A stretch of DNA of 64,000 bases from Excoecaria cochinchinensis (GCA_947683425.1 CANTUQ010000110.1:414501-478500), one strand, 5' to 3'. Positions 10,849 through 20,297 are shown, counted from the stretch's first letter. Notes: generated from the sequence alone by a model not told the origin. Translations and numbers: made by a program.

Positions 10849-10875
<27 letters not shown>
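10847..10875 (+). repeat. Homopolymeric A tract after viral ORF3
   Basis: 29 consecutive A residues that include the end of the ORF3 stop codon. The right copy has 17 at the same place. It is followed by a purine-rich GATAATG(AAAAAG)n stretch. It lies upstream of the proposed viral promoter, so it is unlikely to be a poly(A) tail and may be an unstable homopolymer. Confidence 0.8.
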
Positions 10876-10877
<2 letters not shown>

Positions 10878-11455
10878 TAATGAAAAAGAAAAAGAAAAAG
10901 AAAAAATTTTTCTAACGTTTTGTTTTTGCAGGTACTCAATTATAATCAACAGTAAAGATTCCTACATAAAAGCTTTCCAGCTCAAAAGCTTTATGGCCGA
11001 CAGCATCTTACTTTCTTAATCAGCATCTTCCACTACATCTTTTCATGGCCGACAAAGCATCTTCAGATTTCTCTTATCCTTCCACTACTGTCAATTATCA
11101 GAAGACTCCAAATGACTCAGCATCTCACTCAATCTCATCAGGATTCAATGGCAGACAACACTTTTATCATTCAAACTCTTTCTTATCCTTGAAGACAGCT
11201 CATCAGATCGAGAAGCATCTATTCAACTCTATTTAATCAGATCATTTCTTCAGCATCAAGCAGAGCCTTTCCTACAAAAGAAAAGATTAGAGAAAATAAA
11301 GAAAAAAAATCTTTAATAATATCTACCTCTCGTTGCAATAAAACCTTAGACCTTCAATTAATCTTCAACAGTTGTTCATGTATTCCATCCACCACTTGTA
11401 ATATTTTATCAGAAAATAATACTTCAGGTATATTTTGAAAATTATGAGTTATTTT
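10876..11455 (+). promoter_or_regulatory. Viral intergenic region, left copy (promoter and poly(A) candidates)
   Basis: Non-coding region between ORF3 and the leader. It holds imperfect direct repeats of 'atggccgacagcatctt' and 'atggccgacaaagcatctt' (about 10992 and 11045), a layout like enhancer repeats of caulimovirid promoters. A weak TATA-like CTATTTAAT lies at 11229-11237 and AATAAA at 11337-11342, about 100 nt downstream, the order used by pararetroviruses that terminate shortly after initiation. The 63-aa frame here (11045-11236) is also open in the right copy, but looks like part of the promoter region. The activity is inferred only. Confidence 0.4.
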
Positions 11456-11709
11456 GGACATTCTTTTTAGGAAGAGAGAAATAGATAAATTAAAAGGTAT
11501 ATAATTCAAGAAAATAAATCATTTGTAATATAAATCTTCTTTTAGCTTTAGTATATTGACAAGAACAAAACCGCAAAATCCATTTAAATGTAAATCATTA
11601 TGCAAATGAGTTAAAACTGTTCTTAAACTTAGTAATTCTTGCCTGAGTAAAGCCCTTTCCTGTTCTTCTGAAAAATCTAAAGAAGATAAAGAATCAATAA
11701 AACGATTTA
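11456..11709. other. Centre of the viral palindrome
   Basis: About 250 bp between the two arms, not shared with the left arm. It is minus-strand viral leader: the downstream end of the small leader ORF and the sequence leading to the primer-binding site. 11456-11572 is the same, in the same orientation, as 19230-19346. The left junction (gagttatttt | ggacattc) shows at most 1-2 nt of overlap, consistent with end joining of two viral molecules. Confidence 0.85.
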
Positions 11710-11722
11710 CAAAATAACTCAT
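11519..11722 (-). CDS. Small viral leader ORF, version 1
   Basis: A 67-aa ORF starting MSYFVNRFIDSL from the first ATG (a longer reading would need a TTG start). It lies between the proposed transcription start and the primer-binding site of the minus-strand viral unit, the zone where caulimovirids carry short leader ORFs. Its pattern (DF, R..L..EL..L, HL....GFC) also occurs in the ORF at 19264-19515, so the two look like diverged versions of one gene. The C-terminal parts use the same 117-bp DNA in different frames, so the proteins end differently. The function is unknown. Confidence 0.45.
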   Translation of the reverse strand: MSYFVNRFIDSLSSLDFSEEQERALLRQELLSLRTVLTHLHNDLHLNGFCGFVLVNILKLKEDLYYK

Positions 11723-11823
11723 AATTTTCAAAATATACCTGAAGTATTATTTTCTGATGAAATATTACAAGTGGTGGATGGAATACATGAACAACTGTTG
11801 AAGATTAATTGAAGGTCTAAGGT

Positions 11824-11939
11824 TTTATTGCAACGAGAGGTAGATATTATTAAAGATTTTTTTTTTCTTTATTTTCTCTAATCTTTTCTTTTGTAGGAAA
11901 GGCTCTGCTTGATGCTGAAGAAATGATCTGATTAAATAG
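11824..11939 (-). promoter_or_regulatory. Viral promoter/poly(A) candidates, right copy
   Basis: Mirror of the left-arm elements: CTATTTAAT at 11939-11931 and AATAAA at 11829-11824 on the minus strand. The two viral promoters face each other across the centre, so each would transcribe into the antisense strand of the other copy if not terminated. Motif-level evidence only. Confidence 0.35.
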
Positions 11940-12307
11940 AGTTGAATAGATGCTTCTCGATCTGATGAGCTGTCTTCAAGGATAAGAAAGAGTTTGAATG
12001 ATAAAAGTGTTGTCTGCCATTGAATCCTGATGAGATTGAGTGAGATGCTGAGTCATTTGGAGTCTTCTGATAATTGACAGTAGTGGAAGGATAAGAGAAA
12101 TCTGAAGATGCTTTGTCGGCCATGAAAAGATGTAGTGGAAGATACTGATTAAGAAAGTAAGATGCTGTCGGCCATAAAGCTTTTGAGCTGGAAAGCTTTT
12201 ATGTAGGAATCTTTACTGTTGATTATAATTGAGTACCTGCAAAAACAAAACGTTAGAAAAATTTTTTCTTTTTCTTTTTCTTTTTCATTATCTTTTTTTT
12301 TTTTTTT

Positions 12308-13558
12308 TTACAATATTACATCATCATATAGATCCTGTGAATCTATAAAGTGTCTTGGAGCTGGGGTAATTTCTTCAGTAGAAGAGTTTCCCTTTTCAGA
12401 AGTAGCTTGACTTAGGATAGCGGCTACCTCTTGTTCTGACGTGGCTGAAGATAAGAGGCTGATGAGATGTTGCTTGCTGTTTGTAAATTCCTGAGTGGAT
12501 TCTGATTGGATATCTTTATGCTGAGGATGAGAAGTCTGATAAGAAAACTTGTCGTTATCGAACTTTTGTCTGACTGCTTCTGGATTAGCTCTACTTTCTT
12601 GAAAGGAATCCCACCACTTTACTCGGTATTCTCTGTAAAGGATAGGAATGACTGACTCTGTTGATACGTGATAATTCCAAGTAATGATCCATGGTATCTT
12701 AAATTCATTGCAGAATTGTAGTAATGAATCGTTAAGCTTGGTTTGGTGTTGTTCCCGATATTTACCAAATCCTTGGAGGACTTGCTGAGGAAATATAGAG
12801 TCTATGGGTCCCATATAATCAAACCATCTTAAAAACCAATTAGGGTAAAATCCTGAGAACTTGTTTGAAAAATAAAAGAACCAAGAATGATTATAATTTC
12901 TGAGATAAAAGGCCTTAAACCATGCTTCCTGATAATCGTAATAATTAAAATACTTTCTGGCAGAAAATCCTGTTAGAACCTTGTTGGCGTGAGGTTTCAT
13001 TCCCCATTCTGACAAAGTCATTATCTTGAAGATCTTAACCTTGCTGTAATTGATCTTAGTAGAGTCCTGATTATAATTATGTTCAATCACCACTGAGTCG
13101 GTGTCTACTAGAACCATTTCATAGAATTCTCTGGTCTTTTCTGGGCAGTCTTCTAGAAAATGAAATCCTTTTGGGAAGATAAATTCAATTAATTTATAAA
13201 AACTCTGATTTTCTATCAATGATTGTTCCTCTATTTCTAAGACTTTGATAAATTTTCTTCGAGGGTTCAACTGATAAATTGATGAAGATCTTTTGGGAGA
13301 CGATGATGATGCGAAGGTAGGAGTGGATACTATAGTAGAATAGGTCGGTGGTCTAAAGGTAGAAGGTGGAATTAAAGGTGGTGTTCTGATAAGGTTAGAA
13401 GAAATTGGTGGAAAAAACTGAGGAGTTATTGCTCTAGGTCTAGGGGCAATAGGAGAGAAACGGTTTGGAGAGACGGGTATCATCTGATTAGTATAAGCAT
13501 TCTGATTATTATTCTGTTTTGAAATACTTTCTTTGCTCAAAATCTTCTTATTATTCAT
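12308..13558 (-). CDS. Viral ORF3 product of unknown function, right copy
   Basis: 416 aa, with no amino-acid difference seen from the left copy. The start overlaps the polyprotein stop as ATGA. The penultimate codon is TTG here and TTA in the left copy (silent), directly before the shorter A tract. Pro-rich N-terminus, aromatic core and Ser/Glu-rich tail are as described for 9598-10848. Because this copy has the upstream primer-binding site and full leader, it is the better reference for viral genome order. Confidence 0.8.
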   Translation of the reverse strand: MNNKKILSKESISKQNNNQNAYTNQMIPVSPNRFSPIAPRPRAITPQFFPPISSNLIRTPPLIPPSTFRPPTYSTIVSTPTFASSSSPKRSSSIYQLNPRRKFIKVLEIEEQSLIENQSFYKLIEFIFPKGFHFLEDCPEKTREFYEMVLVDTDSVVIEHNYNQDSTKINYSKVKIFKIMTLSEWGMKPHANKVLTGFSARKYFNYYDYQEAWFKAFYLRNYNHSWFFYFSNKFSGFYPNWFLRWFDYMGPIDSIFPQQVLQGFGKYREQHQTKLNDSLLQFCNEFKIPWIITWNYHVSTESVIPILYREYRVKWWDSFQESRANPEAVRQKFDNDKFSYQTSHPQHKDIQSESTQEFTNSKQHLISLLSSATSEQEVAAILSQATSEKGNSSTEEITPAPRHFIDSQDLYDDVIL

Positions 13559-16500
13559 TTTCCCTGTAAAAACTCACGAGAAAGAAAATCAGGCAAACAA
13601 TTATTTTGTCCTTTAATAAACTCGATTTCAAAATCAAAATTACTAAGAAGGGCTTGCCATCTAGCAAAAATCTGTTTAGAGATTAAATTTTTAACATCTT
13701 TTTCTAAAATATGTTTGGCTGAGAGGCAATCTATTCTGAGCAAAAAATTTTTCATGTATAAATCATCCTCAAATTTTATGATGCATGAGACAATGCTTAA
13801 AATTTCCTTTTTAATCGTAGAATAATTCTTTTGAGTATTATTCCAGTTTCCTGAGTAATATCTAACCAATTCTTCTTTATTATTTCTTTTTTGTTTTAAA
13901 ATTCCTCCAAATCCTTTATCACTAGCATCTGTTTCAACTATTAAAAATGCTTCTGGGTGAGGAATACTAAGACAAGGAAGACTTTTAACCTTTGATTTAA
14001 TAACTTTTACTATTTGAGTATGTTCTTCTGTCCAAGGTGTAGGGTTTTTCTTAAGTCTATCATAAAGAGGTTGACAAATTATACCTAGATCCTTAAAGAA
14101 ATCATGAACATAATTTAGACATCCTAAAAATCTTTGCAACTGTTTTTTATCTTTAATTTCATCTGGAAATTTTTCTGTAAATTCTAAACTTCTATTAATT
14201 GGTCTAATTGTTCCTTGATTAATATCATGACCTAAAAATCTAACCTTTATCTGAAATAACTTTATTTTAGTTGGAGAGATTACTAATCCATTGTTGTGAA
14301 TAATATTATAGAATTTCTTTAAATGACTAAAATGTTGATTAATATTTTCTGAGAAAATTAAGACATCATCTATATAAACTATAGAGAATTCATTAATAGG
14401 TCTGATTATATCATTCATAATATTTTGAAATTCTGATGGAGCATTTTTTAATCCAAAGGGCATTACATTCCATTCGTAATGTCCAAAAGGAGTATTAAAT
14501 CCTGTCTTGTACCTGTCTTTTTCTAAAATTTGTATTTGCCAGAATCCTGACTTCATATCAAATTTAGAAAATATCTTTGCATTATATAATCTTTTTAATA
14601 AATCTCTTTTATTAGGAATTGGATATCTAATCCATTGTAAAACTTTATTTAATGGTTTATAGTTTATAACTAGTCTAGGAATTCCTCTTTCTAATTCTGC
14701 AGCATTCATAACATAAAAAGCTGAACAAGACCATGGAGATTTCGAGTCCCTAATTAATCCTTTATCCTTTAATTCTTGAATTTCTTTTCTACAAAGTTTT
14801 TCTAAGTCTTCTGACATGTGTATGGCTTTAGATTTAGTAGGAATCTGTTTTTCATCAAAATCTTTTTCATAAGGTAAACTAACTATGTGGCTTTTCCTAT
14901 TCCAAAAAGCATTAGGAACAGGAGCACAAACATCCTTTAAAAAAGTATTTTCTATGTCTTTGACCTTTTCCTTTATTTTATCTTCATTTAACTGATTTTC
15001 TATTCGTTTTTCATCTATTTCTTGAACTAAATACTTTATGTGACTTAGTTTATTTTTCTTAATTAGATTTATTTCTTGAATATTATTTTTTAATTGATTA
15101 ATATCTCGCGTTGTCATAGGAAAGGCAAATTCAAATAGAATTTCTTTTCCTAAAACAATTGTGGATAATCCATTATTATTAACTTGAAAAGGGTATAACA
15201 TAGTTAAAAAAGGGGTTCCTAAAATTACTCCTGAATTTAAATTTTTAATTAATATTAACTGAGTTTTATAACAATATCCTTTATTACAAATTTTAACCTT
15301 AGATAACTTATATTTAATGTGTAACTTTGAACCACTAGCTGAGCTAAGTCTTTCTGAAGTTTTTTCGTAATACTTAGTTGGAACTAATCCTTCTTGAATA
15401 CAATTTTGATCAGCACCACTATCTATTAATGCTAAGGTAGAAAGATGAAAATCATCATTTATAACTATATCTAGTTTTACATACCATTTTTGATAATTTA
15501 TTCTAGATATACTATTAATATATTCATTTTTATCTTCTGATTCGTTAATAATTAATGAAGTAGAAACCTGATTGTTATTTTTAAATATTCGGCTTAAATT
15601 CTCTTTTATATTTTCTTCTTCTAAGTTTAAAACCTTATCTTTTAATGTATTCACATCTTGTTTTAAATTCTTAACCTCTTCTTGAAGATCTTGAATAGAG
15701 GATTTTTTGTTATCTTGTCTAAATCTTTGACAAATTTCTGAAAAATTATAAGGTTTATAATCTTTTTGCTCCCTTTGTCCTATTAATTCCTTTAATTTGA
15801 TTAAATAGTCTCTTTTTATTTCCGGATCATTTATTTTATCTATAATGTCTAATAAAAACTCTTGTTCATTATTAATCATATTTATTTGATTGCACTGGCA
15901 AGTTCCTATACATTCACAAGATTCTGAATCACTATTATTAGATTCATTTTCACTTATATTATTTAAATCATTTTCAGAATAATCTTCTGATAAACTTTCT
16001 TCTGAAGAATCGTTAATTACAAGTTTCATAATTTTCTCTTTTAATTCATCTGAAGCATCTAAATTGTTTACTTTTCCTTTCATTTTACAATTTTTTGAGT
16101 AATGACCTGGTCTACCACATTTATAACAAATGATTATATCCTTTTTATGAGGTTTTTTATTCTTATAAGATTTTTTCTTAGAATAAGTTTTTCTATTACT
16201 GGGCCTTTCTAATTCTATATTGGGCTTATAAGTTCTTTTTCTAGGAATATATTTTCGTTTAATTTTATTCTTCCTTTTTATTTTAGCAGAGGGTGCACTA
16301 ATTCTTTCATAACCATATTGTTGACAAAAATCTCCTAATTCTTTTCTACTATTAAGATTTTCTCTTTTTAATTTTGCTTTTAATTTCATATCAGAACATA
16401 TAGCTAATCCTTCTTTATTGATATAATTAATTAATTGTCCATAAGATAATTCCTTATACGGAATAACATTATTATATTCATTTCTTAGTCTATTCCTAAT

Positions 16501-17880
16501 TTTATCTGCAAATAATTTTGGTAATCCTGCTATAAACTTTTCTTTCCAATAAGAATTGCTACAGTCAGGTCTAGTCATTACTTTTGTTAAAAATACATCC
16601 TTATACCATCTAAAATCTTGTAATTTAGGACAAGTTAAATTCTGTAATATTTCTGAATTCCTATCTTGATACTGACTAGGATCTCCTATAAAACATTTTG
16701 TTATTGCAAATATTAAAGTATTTACACTGTCTTCAATAATAGTTTCTGTTTCCATATCACCTTCTCTTTTTATTATTGTTTTAGTTGCTTTCAATATATA
16801 TTCTTGTTCTTGGTGAGTTAAATAATAATCCCACCATCCTTTCAACTGTCCTGTAAATCCTGAGATTAAGGCTTGGGTGATAGCCTGTTCTCTATTTCCT
16901 ACTGTTCTATATGAACTAGCTGCCATAGTCATTTCTTCTAAAAGATTTAATATCCTATATTCGGATTGGCCATCTATATTCCATTCATAGACTGATTTTC
17001 CATCGTAATTAGCCTGATACCAATGTTCTTCTAATTGAGTATCTGGTGGAGTAGGTCTTTTGTAATAATTTCTAGTAGTAGGAAGTGGGGCATCTTTTCT
17101 TAACTTATTTATTTCTAAGGATTTTTCTAAAGGTAAATTAAATTGAACTTCTATTTCAGTTATTGATTCTGAATCTGAATTTTCTTCTTTATTTAATACA
17201 GCAACTTGTTTATCCTTTTGTTTATCATTTTTAATTATTTTTTGATTAATATTAATATTTCCTAGTCTTTCTTCTATTTTCCTTAATATAGATTCTTCTT
17301 TGTTAAGATTAACAGGTGATCCTGTAAACATAAAAGGTTTAAAGAAAGGTTTTTCTTCTATAAATGGTTTTGGAGAAATTGTTTCTATTGATACTGGTTT
17401 TTGTACTACAGTTTCTATTCTATTTAACTGGTTTCCTATAGTTTCTAAAGTTTGATTAGTATAATTATTCTGAAGTATGACATGTTGAATTCTTCTATCT
17501 CTAGAATCTTCTTCTTTTATTTCTACAAAAGGTATTCCTATATAATCCTGATCATTTTGTCTAAATACTATATTTTCTAATGGAGGATGGATAGATATAA
17601 CTCTTTCATCATTTGCTAAATTCCAAAGTTTTCCTACTTTATTCAACATTTTTAATTCTTTTTCGAAAGGATAATTAATATTATTCTGATAACAATAATT
17701 TTCAAACCATAAGAATAAAGGCATATTAACTTTCTGTTCTTTCATATTTTTATACCAAATTTTTCTAAAATTTTCTAATTCCTTTTGAGAAAAGTTACTA
17801 AAATACCATTCTCTTTTTTCTTTATTATATTCTGCTTTTAAATCTGCTCTTAGGAATTCTTTATTAATTTCAAAATTCAT
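13555..17880 (-). CDS. Viral polyprotein (capsid, protease, RT, RNase H), right copy
   Basis: 1441 aa, intact, with the same domains and catalytic residues as the left copy: CCHC 585-598, D820-S-G, YIDD 1169-1172, RNase H D1318/E1359/D1384/D1431. It differs only at residue 552 (Lys here) in the basic region before the knuckle and residue 1378 (Asn here) in RNase H, neither a catalytic position. Two intact copies of a 4.3-kb reading frame show that the insertion is young or the copies were recently duplicated. Confidence 0.95.
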   Translation of the reverse strand: MNFEINKEFLRADLKAEYNKEKREWYFSNFSQKELENFRKIWYKNMKEQKVNMPLFLWFENYCYQNNINYPFEKELKMLNKVGKLWNLANDERVISIHPPLENIVFRQNDQDYIGIPFVEIKEEDSRDRRIQHVILQNNYTNQTLETIGNQLNRIETVVQKPVSIETISPKPFIEEKPFFKPFMFTGSPVNLNKEESILRKIEERLGNININQKIIKNDKQKDKQVAVLNKEENSDSESITEIEVQFNLPLEKSLEINKLRKDAPLPTTRNYYKRPTPPDTQLEEHWYQANYDGKSVYEWNIDGQSEYRILNLLEEMTMAASSYRTVGNREQAITQALISGFTGQLKGWWDYYLTHQEQEYILKATKTIIKREGDMETETIIEDSVNTLIFAITKCFIGDPSQYQDRNSEILQNLTCPKLQDFRWYKDVFLTKVMTRPDCSNSYWKEKFIAGLPKLFADKIRNRLRNEYNNVIPYKELSYGQLINYINKEGLAICSDMKLKAKLKRENLNSRKELGDFCQQYGYERISAPSAKIKRKNKIKRKYIPRKRTYKPNIELERPSNRKTYSKKKSYKNKKPHKKDIIICYKCGRPGHYSKNCKMKGKVNNLDASDELKEKIMKLVINDSSEESLSEDYSENDLNNISENESNNSDSESCECIGTCQCNQINMINNEQEFLLDIIDKINDPEIKRDYLIKLKELIGQREQKDYKPYNFSEICQRFRQDNKKSSIQDLQEEVKNLKQDVNTLKDKVLNLEEENIKENLSRIFKNNNQVSTSLIINESEDKNEYINSISRINYQKWYVKLDIVINDDFHLSTLALIDSGADQNCIQEGLVPTKYYEKTSERLSSASGSKLHIKYKLSKVKICNKGYCYKTQLILIKNLNSGVILGTPFLTMLYPFQVNNNGLSTIVLGKEILFEFAFPMTTRDINQLKNNIQEINLIKKNKLSHIKYLVQEIDEKRIENQLNEDKIKEKVKDIENTFLKDVCAPVPNAFWNRKSHIVSLPYEKDFDEKQIPTKSKAIHMSEDLEKLCRKEIQELKDKGLIRDSKSPWSCSAFYVMNAAELERGIPRLVINYKPLNKVLQWIRYPIPNKRDLLKRLYNAKIFSKFDMKSGFWQIQILEKDRYKTGFNTPFGHYEWNVMPFGLKNAPSEFQNIMNDIIRPINEFSIVYIDDVLIFSENINQHFSHLKKFYNIIHNNGLVISPTKIKLFQIKVRFLGHDINQGTIRPINRSLEFTEKFPDEIKDKKQLQRFLGCLNYVHDFFKDLGIICQPLYDRLKKNPTPWTEEHTQIVKVIKSKVKSLPCLSIPHPEAFLIVETDASDKGFGGILKQKRNNKEELVRYYSGNWNNTQKNYSTIKKEILSIVSCIIKFEDDLYMKNFLLRIDCLSAKHILEKDVKNLISKQIFARWQALLSNFDFEIEFIKGQNNCLPDFLSREFLQGK

Positions 17881-17895
17881 CTTATAATTTTATAA

Positions 17896-18948
17896 TTAAA
17901 AATTTTCCATTTGCGATCTAGTAGGACTTACAGATGATTCAGTTTCTTCTGTGTAAATAGGTTTAGGAATATTTCCCCTAAAATCTATTCCTCTAATATC
18001 TAAATTTCTGGATGAAGTGGTACGTCTTAAAGTACTGGCCGAAGTGGAGGGTCTATTATTAGAGTATACTGAATGTCTACCTGACTGAGGAGTATTTGTA
18101 AAGTCTATTTCTACAGATCCATCTGTGTGTTCTATTATTCTAGAAACTTGATCATCTATGTTTATTAGTCTGGGTTCACTTATTTCCTGAAGATTCCATC
18201 TGGTAGATCTAGTTATTTCATCCCATTTTAACCTTTTGGGTATCTGAATATTAGAGTGTGCCTTATTTCCTTCAAATATAATAGTTTCATCCTTTGTTAA
18301 AGTATTTACTGATTTAGGATTAATCGAAGTTGTCATAACCTTATAATATAGTCTATAAATTACAGCTACTGCTTTTACTTCTTCTTTAACATTTAAATTT
18401 TTTGTTTTAACTGTCAAAGTTAAGGTATCCATTAAATGTCTATCATTTAAACTTAAAGTAAATCCTGGGTAACAATTAAAATAGACTGGTCCATTTGCTA
18501 AATTAGTTTCTGCCATGGCTAATAAAGAATTTGAAAAATCTAAATGTCTGGCATCTCTTAAACACATTAAAACAGGGACATCTAATCCTAACCTGAATAA
18601 AGGTTTAATAGCTATTTGAACTGCTCCTATATGTAAATATTTATATTTATTTCTCCTATGATTATTAATAGCTTCTCCTGAAAATAATTGAATATTAGCA
18701 TGTTCCTGGTTTATTGGTAAAGTTTGTTCTGTTGTTTTAATTGAATAACTAGACATAAAATCAAAAGTTCCTATTGAATATATCGTCTTAATGTTTTGTT
18801 TTGGAATAGTCCAATTATGTAAATCTTGTTCTACTTTATCTATATTAATTTCTAAAGAATTCATATCTAAAGAATTTCCTAAGTCTTTATCTGAATTAGA
18901 ATTAGAACCTGATAGGTTTTCAGAGAGAATTTTAGATAATCTATTCAT
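17896..18948 (-). CDS. Viral movement protein (30K superfamily), right copy
   Basis: 350 aa, with no amino-acid difference seen from the left copy. It is the first large ORF after the primer-binding site (19203-19215), with about 250 nt of leader between them. It ends 15 bp before the polyprotein start. The core with Asp132 and the C-terminal Ser/Arg-rich tail are as described for 4208-5260. Confidence 0.85.
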   Translation of the reverse strand: MNRLSKILSENLSGSNSNSDKDLGNSLDMNSLEINIDKVEQDLHNWTIPKQNIKTIYSIGTFDFMSSYSIKTTEQTLPINQEHANIQLFSGEAINNHRRNKYKYLHIGAVQIAIKPLFRLGLDVPVLMCLRDARHLDFSNSLLAMAETNLANGPVYFNCYPGFTLSLNDRHLMDTLTLTVKTKNLNVKEEVKAVAVIYRLYYKVMTTSINPKSVNTLTKDETIIFEGNKAHSNIQIPKRLKWDEITRSTRWNLQEISEPRLINIDDQVSRIIEHTDGSVEIDFTNTPQSGRHSVYSNNRPSTSASTLRRTTSSRNLDIRGIDFRGNIPKPIYTEETESSVSPTRSQMENF

Positions 18949-19202
18949 AATAGCTTATCTTAATCAAATTTGCTTAAAAATATTTAACAGTAAAGATTGA
19001 ACCTGAAAGTATTCACGGGACCACCCAGCTGCGGGACCACCTTACGCCTCTCCTGGGCTATTGGCTGACCAACGCACGCCTTCAGGGCTGACCAACGTTT
19101 CCTACTTTCCTGATCTATCTTTTCTGCAACTATTTCTATAACAAATTTGCTTAAAATAATCGTTTTGAATAGCTTAAATAAAACTATCTCCTCCTCCCCC
19201 CA

Positions 19203-19215
19203 GGCTCTGATACCA
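19203..19215 (-). promoter_or_regulatory. Primer-binding site for initiator tRNA-Met (viral)
   Basis: The minus strand reads TGGTATCAGAGCC, complementary to the 3' end of plant initiator tRNA-Met, the minus-strand primer of Caulimoviridae reverse transcription. It sits upstream of the movement protein as expected and conventionally marks position 1 of the circular map. The left copy starts downstream of this point and lacks it. Confidence 0.85.
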
Positions 19216-19263
19216 AAACGGACGGGACCGGACATTCTTTTTAGGAAGAGAGAAATAGATAAA

Positions 19264-19515
19264 TTAAAAGGTATATAATTCAAGAAAATAAATCATTTGT
19301 AATATAAATCTTCTTTTAGCTTTAGTATATTGACAAGAACAAAACCCTATTCTGTGACAAAGGTGATTATTATCTTCTAACCAACCTAATAAATTTCTTA
19401 ATTCAGTTTTTAAGTAATTCCTTTGATCGGCTGAGGCAAAATCTATTAAATATAAATTAGTAATCAAATTATCAATTCTTGAATTAGGAATAGTAGATCC
19501 TAATGAGTTCATCAT
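19264..19515 (-). CDS. Small viral leader ORF, version 2
   Basis: 83 aa, beginning MMNSLGSTIPNSRID. The middle (DFASADQRNYL..EL..LL) resembles version 1 (DFSEEQERALL..EL..L). The tail (GFCSCQYTKAKRRF) reads the shared 117-bp segment in another frame. The start ATG lies inside the end of the Ser-rich ORF (19484-19633), so the two overlap. It belongs to a viral unit upstream of the primer-binding site whose remainder is lost at the microsatellite. A helical, possibly regulatory peptide or a leader ORF; the function is unknown. Confidence 0.45.
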   Translation of the reverse strand: MMNSLGSTIPNSRIDNLITNLYLIDFASADQRNYLKTELRNLLGWLEDNNHLCHRIGFCSCQYTKAKRRFILQMIYFLELYTF

Positions 19516-19633
19516 GTGGAATTAAGATATAACTTTCATGTATGGGTGCATATGAAGAAGCTGATGAGCTTGATGAAGAAGATGAGTCTGAATGCATATC
19601 TATATCTTCAATATTTTCTATTTGAAAATCCAT
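19484..19633 (-). CDS. Ser-rich viral ORF fragment next to microsatellite
   Basis: 49 aa from the ATG at 19633: an acidic start (MDFQIENIEDIDMH), then an eight-serine run, then a tail ending IRIYYS. The frame stays open upstream only through microsatellite sequence, so this may be the end of a longer ORF cut by the insertion break. It overlaps the next small ORF. No counterpart lies upstream of the small ORF in the main viral unit, so it marks a different component or strain. Confidence 0.35.
   Translation of the reverse strand: MDFQIENIEDIDMHSDSSSSSSSSASSYAPIHESYILIPHDELIRIYYS

Positions 19634-20297
<664 letters not shown>

Larger units (their letters stand above)
3981..11455 (+). repeat. 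Left arm of 7.5-kb inverted repeat
   Basis: Matches the reverse complement of 11710-19175. Paired coordinates sum to 23156 up to ORF3. The sum becomes 23168 after an A-tract that is 12 nt longer here, and 23166 after a second A-run that differs by 2 nt. The arm begins at 'aagctattc' directly after the host LTR and lacks the primer-binding site, which sits a few tens of bases further upstream in the right copy. It ends just after the start of the small leader ORF. Confidence 0.95.
11710..19175 (-). repeat. Right arm of 7.5-kb inverted repeat
   Basis: Reverse complement of 3981-11455 with very few differences: two amino-acid changes in the polyprotein, an A-tract of 17 instead of 29, one silent change in the penultimate ORF3 codon, a 2-nt A-run difference, and scattered single bases. 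Unlike the left arm, it continues at its 5' end into the viral leader with a primer-binding site. Confidence 0.95.
3981..19633. mobile_element. Endogenous pararetrovirus (Caulimoviridae) locus, tail-to-tail
   Basis: Composite viral insertion. The plus-strand copy runs 3981-11455. The minus-strand copy runs from the primer-binding site at 19215 down to 11456 and is about one full genome: 11456-11572 repeats 19230-19346 in the same orientation at a distance of 7774 bp, which estimates the circular genome at about 7.8 kb. Beyond the primer-binding site, 19216-19633 is the 3' tail of another viral unit. Movement protein, CCHC knuckle, aspartic protease, YIDD reverse transcriptase and RNase H without integrase, plus an initiator-Met primer-binding site and no LTRs, identify the family. 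Size and gene content resemble florendoviruses, but there the movement protein is usually fused to the polyprotein, so the genus is left open. Confidence 0.93.

Noticed and set aside
11045..11236. 63-aa ORF starting MADKASS, open in both viral arms (also 12123-11932)
   Set aside because: Lies in the intergenic region over the enhancer-like direct repeats and ends at the TATA-like motif; conservation follows from arm identity.
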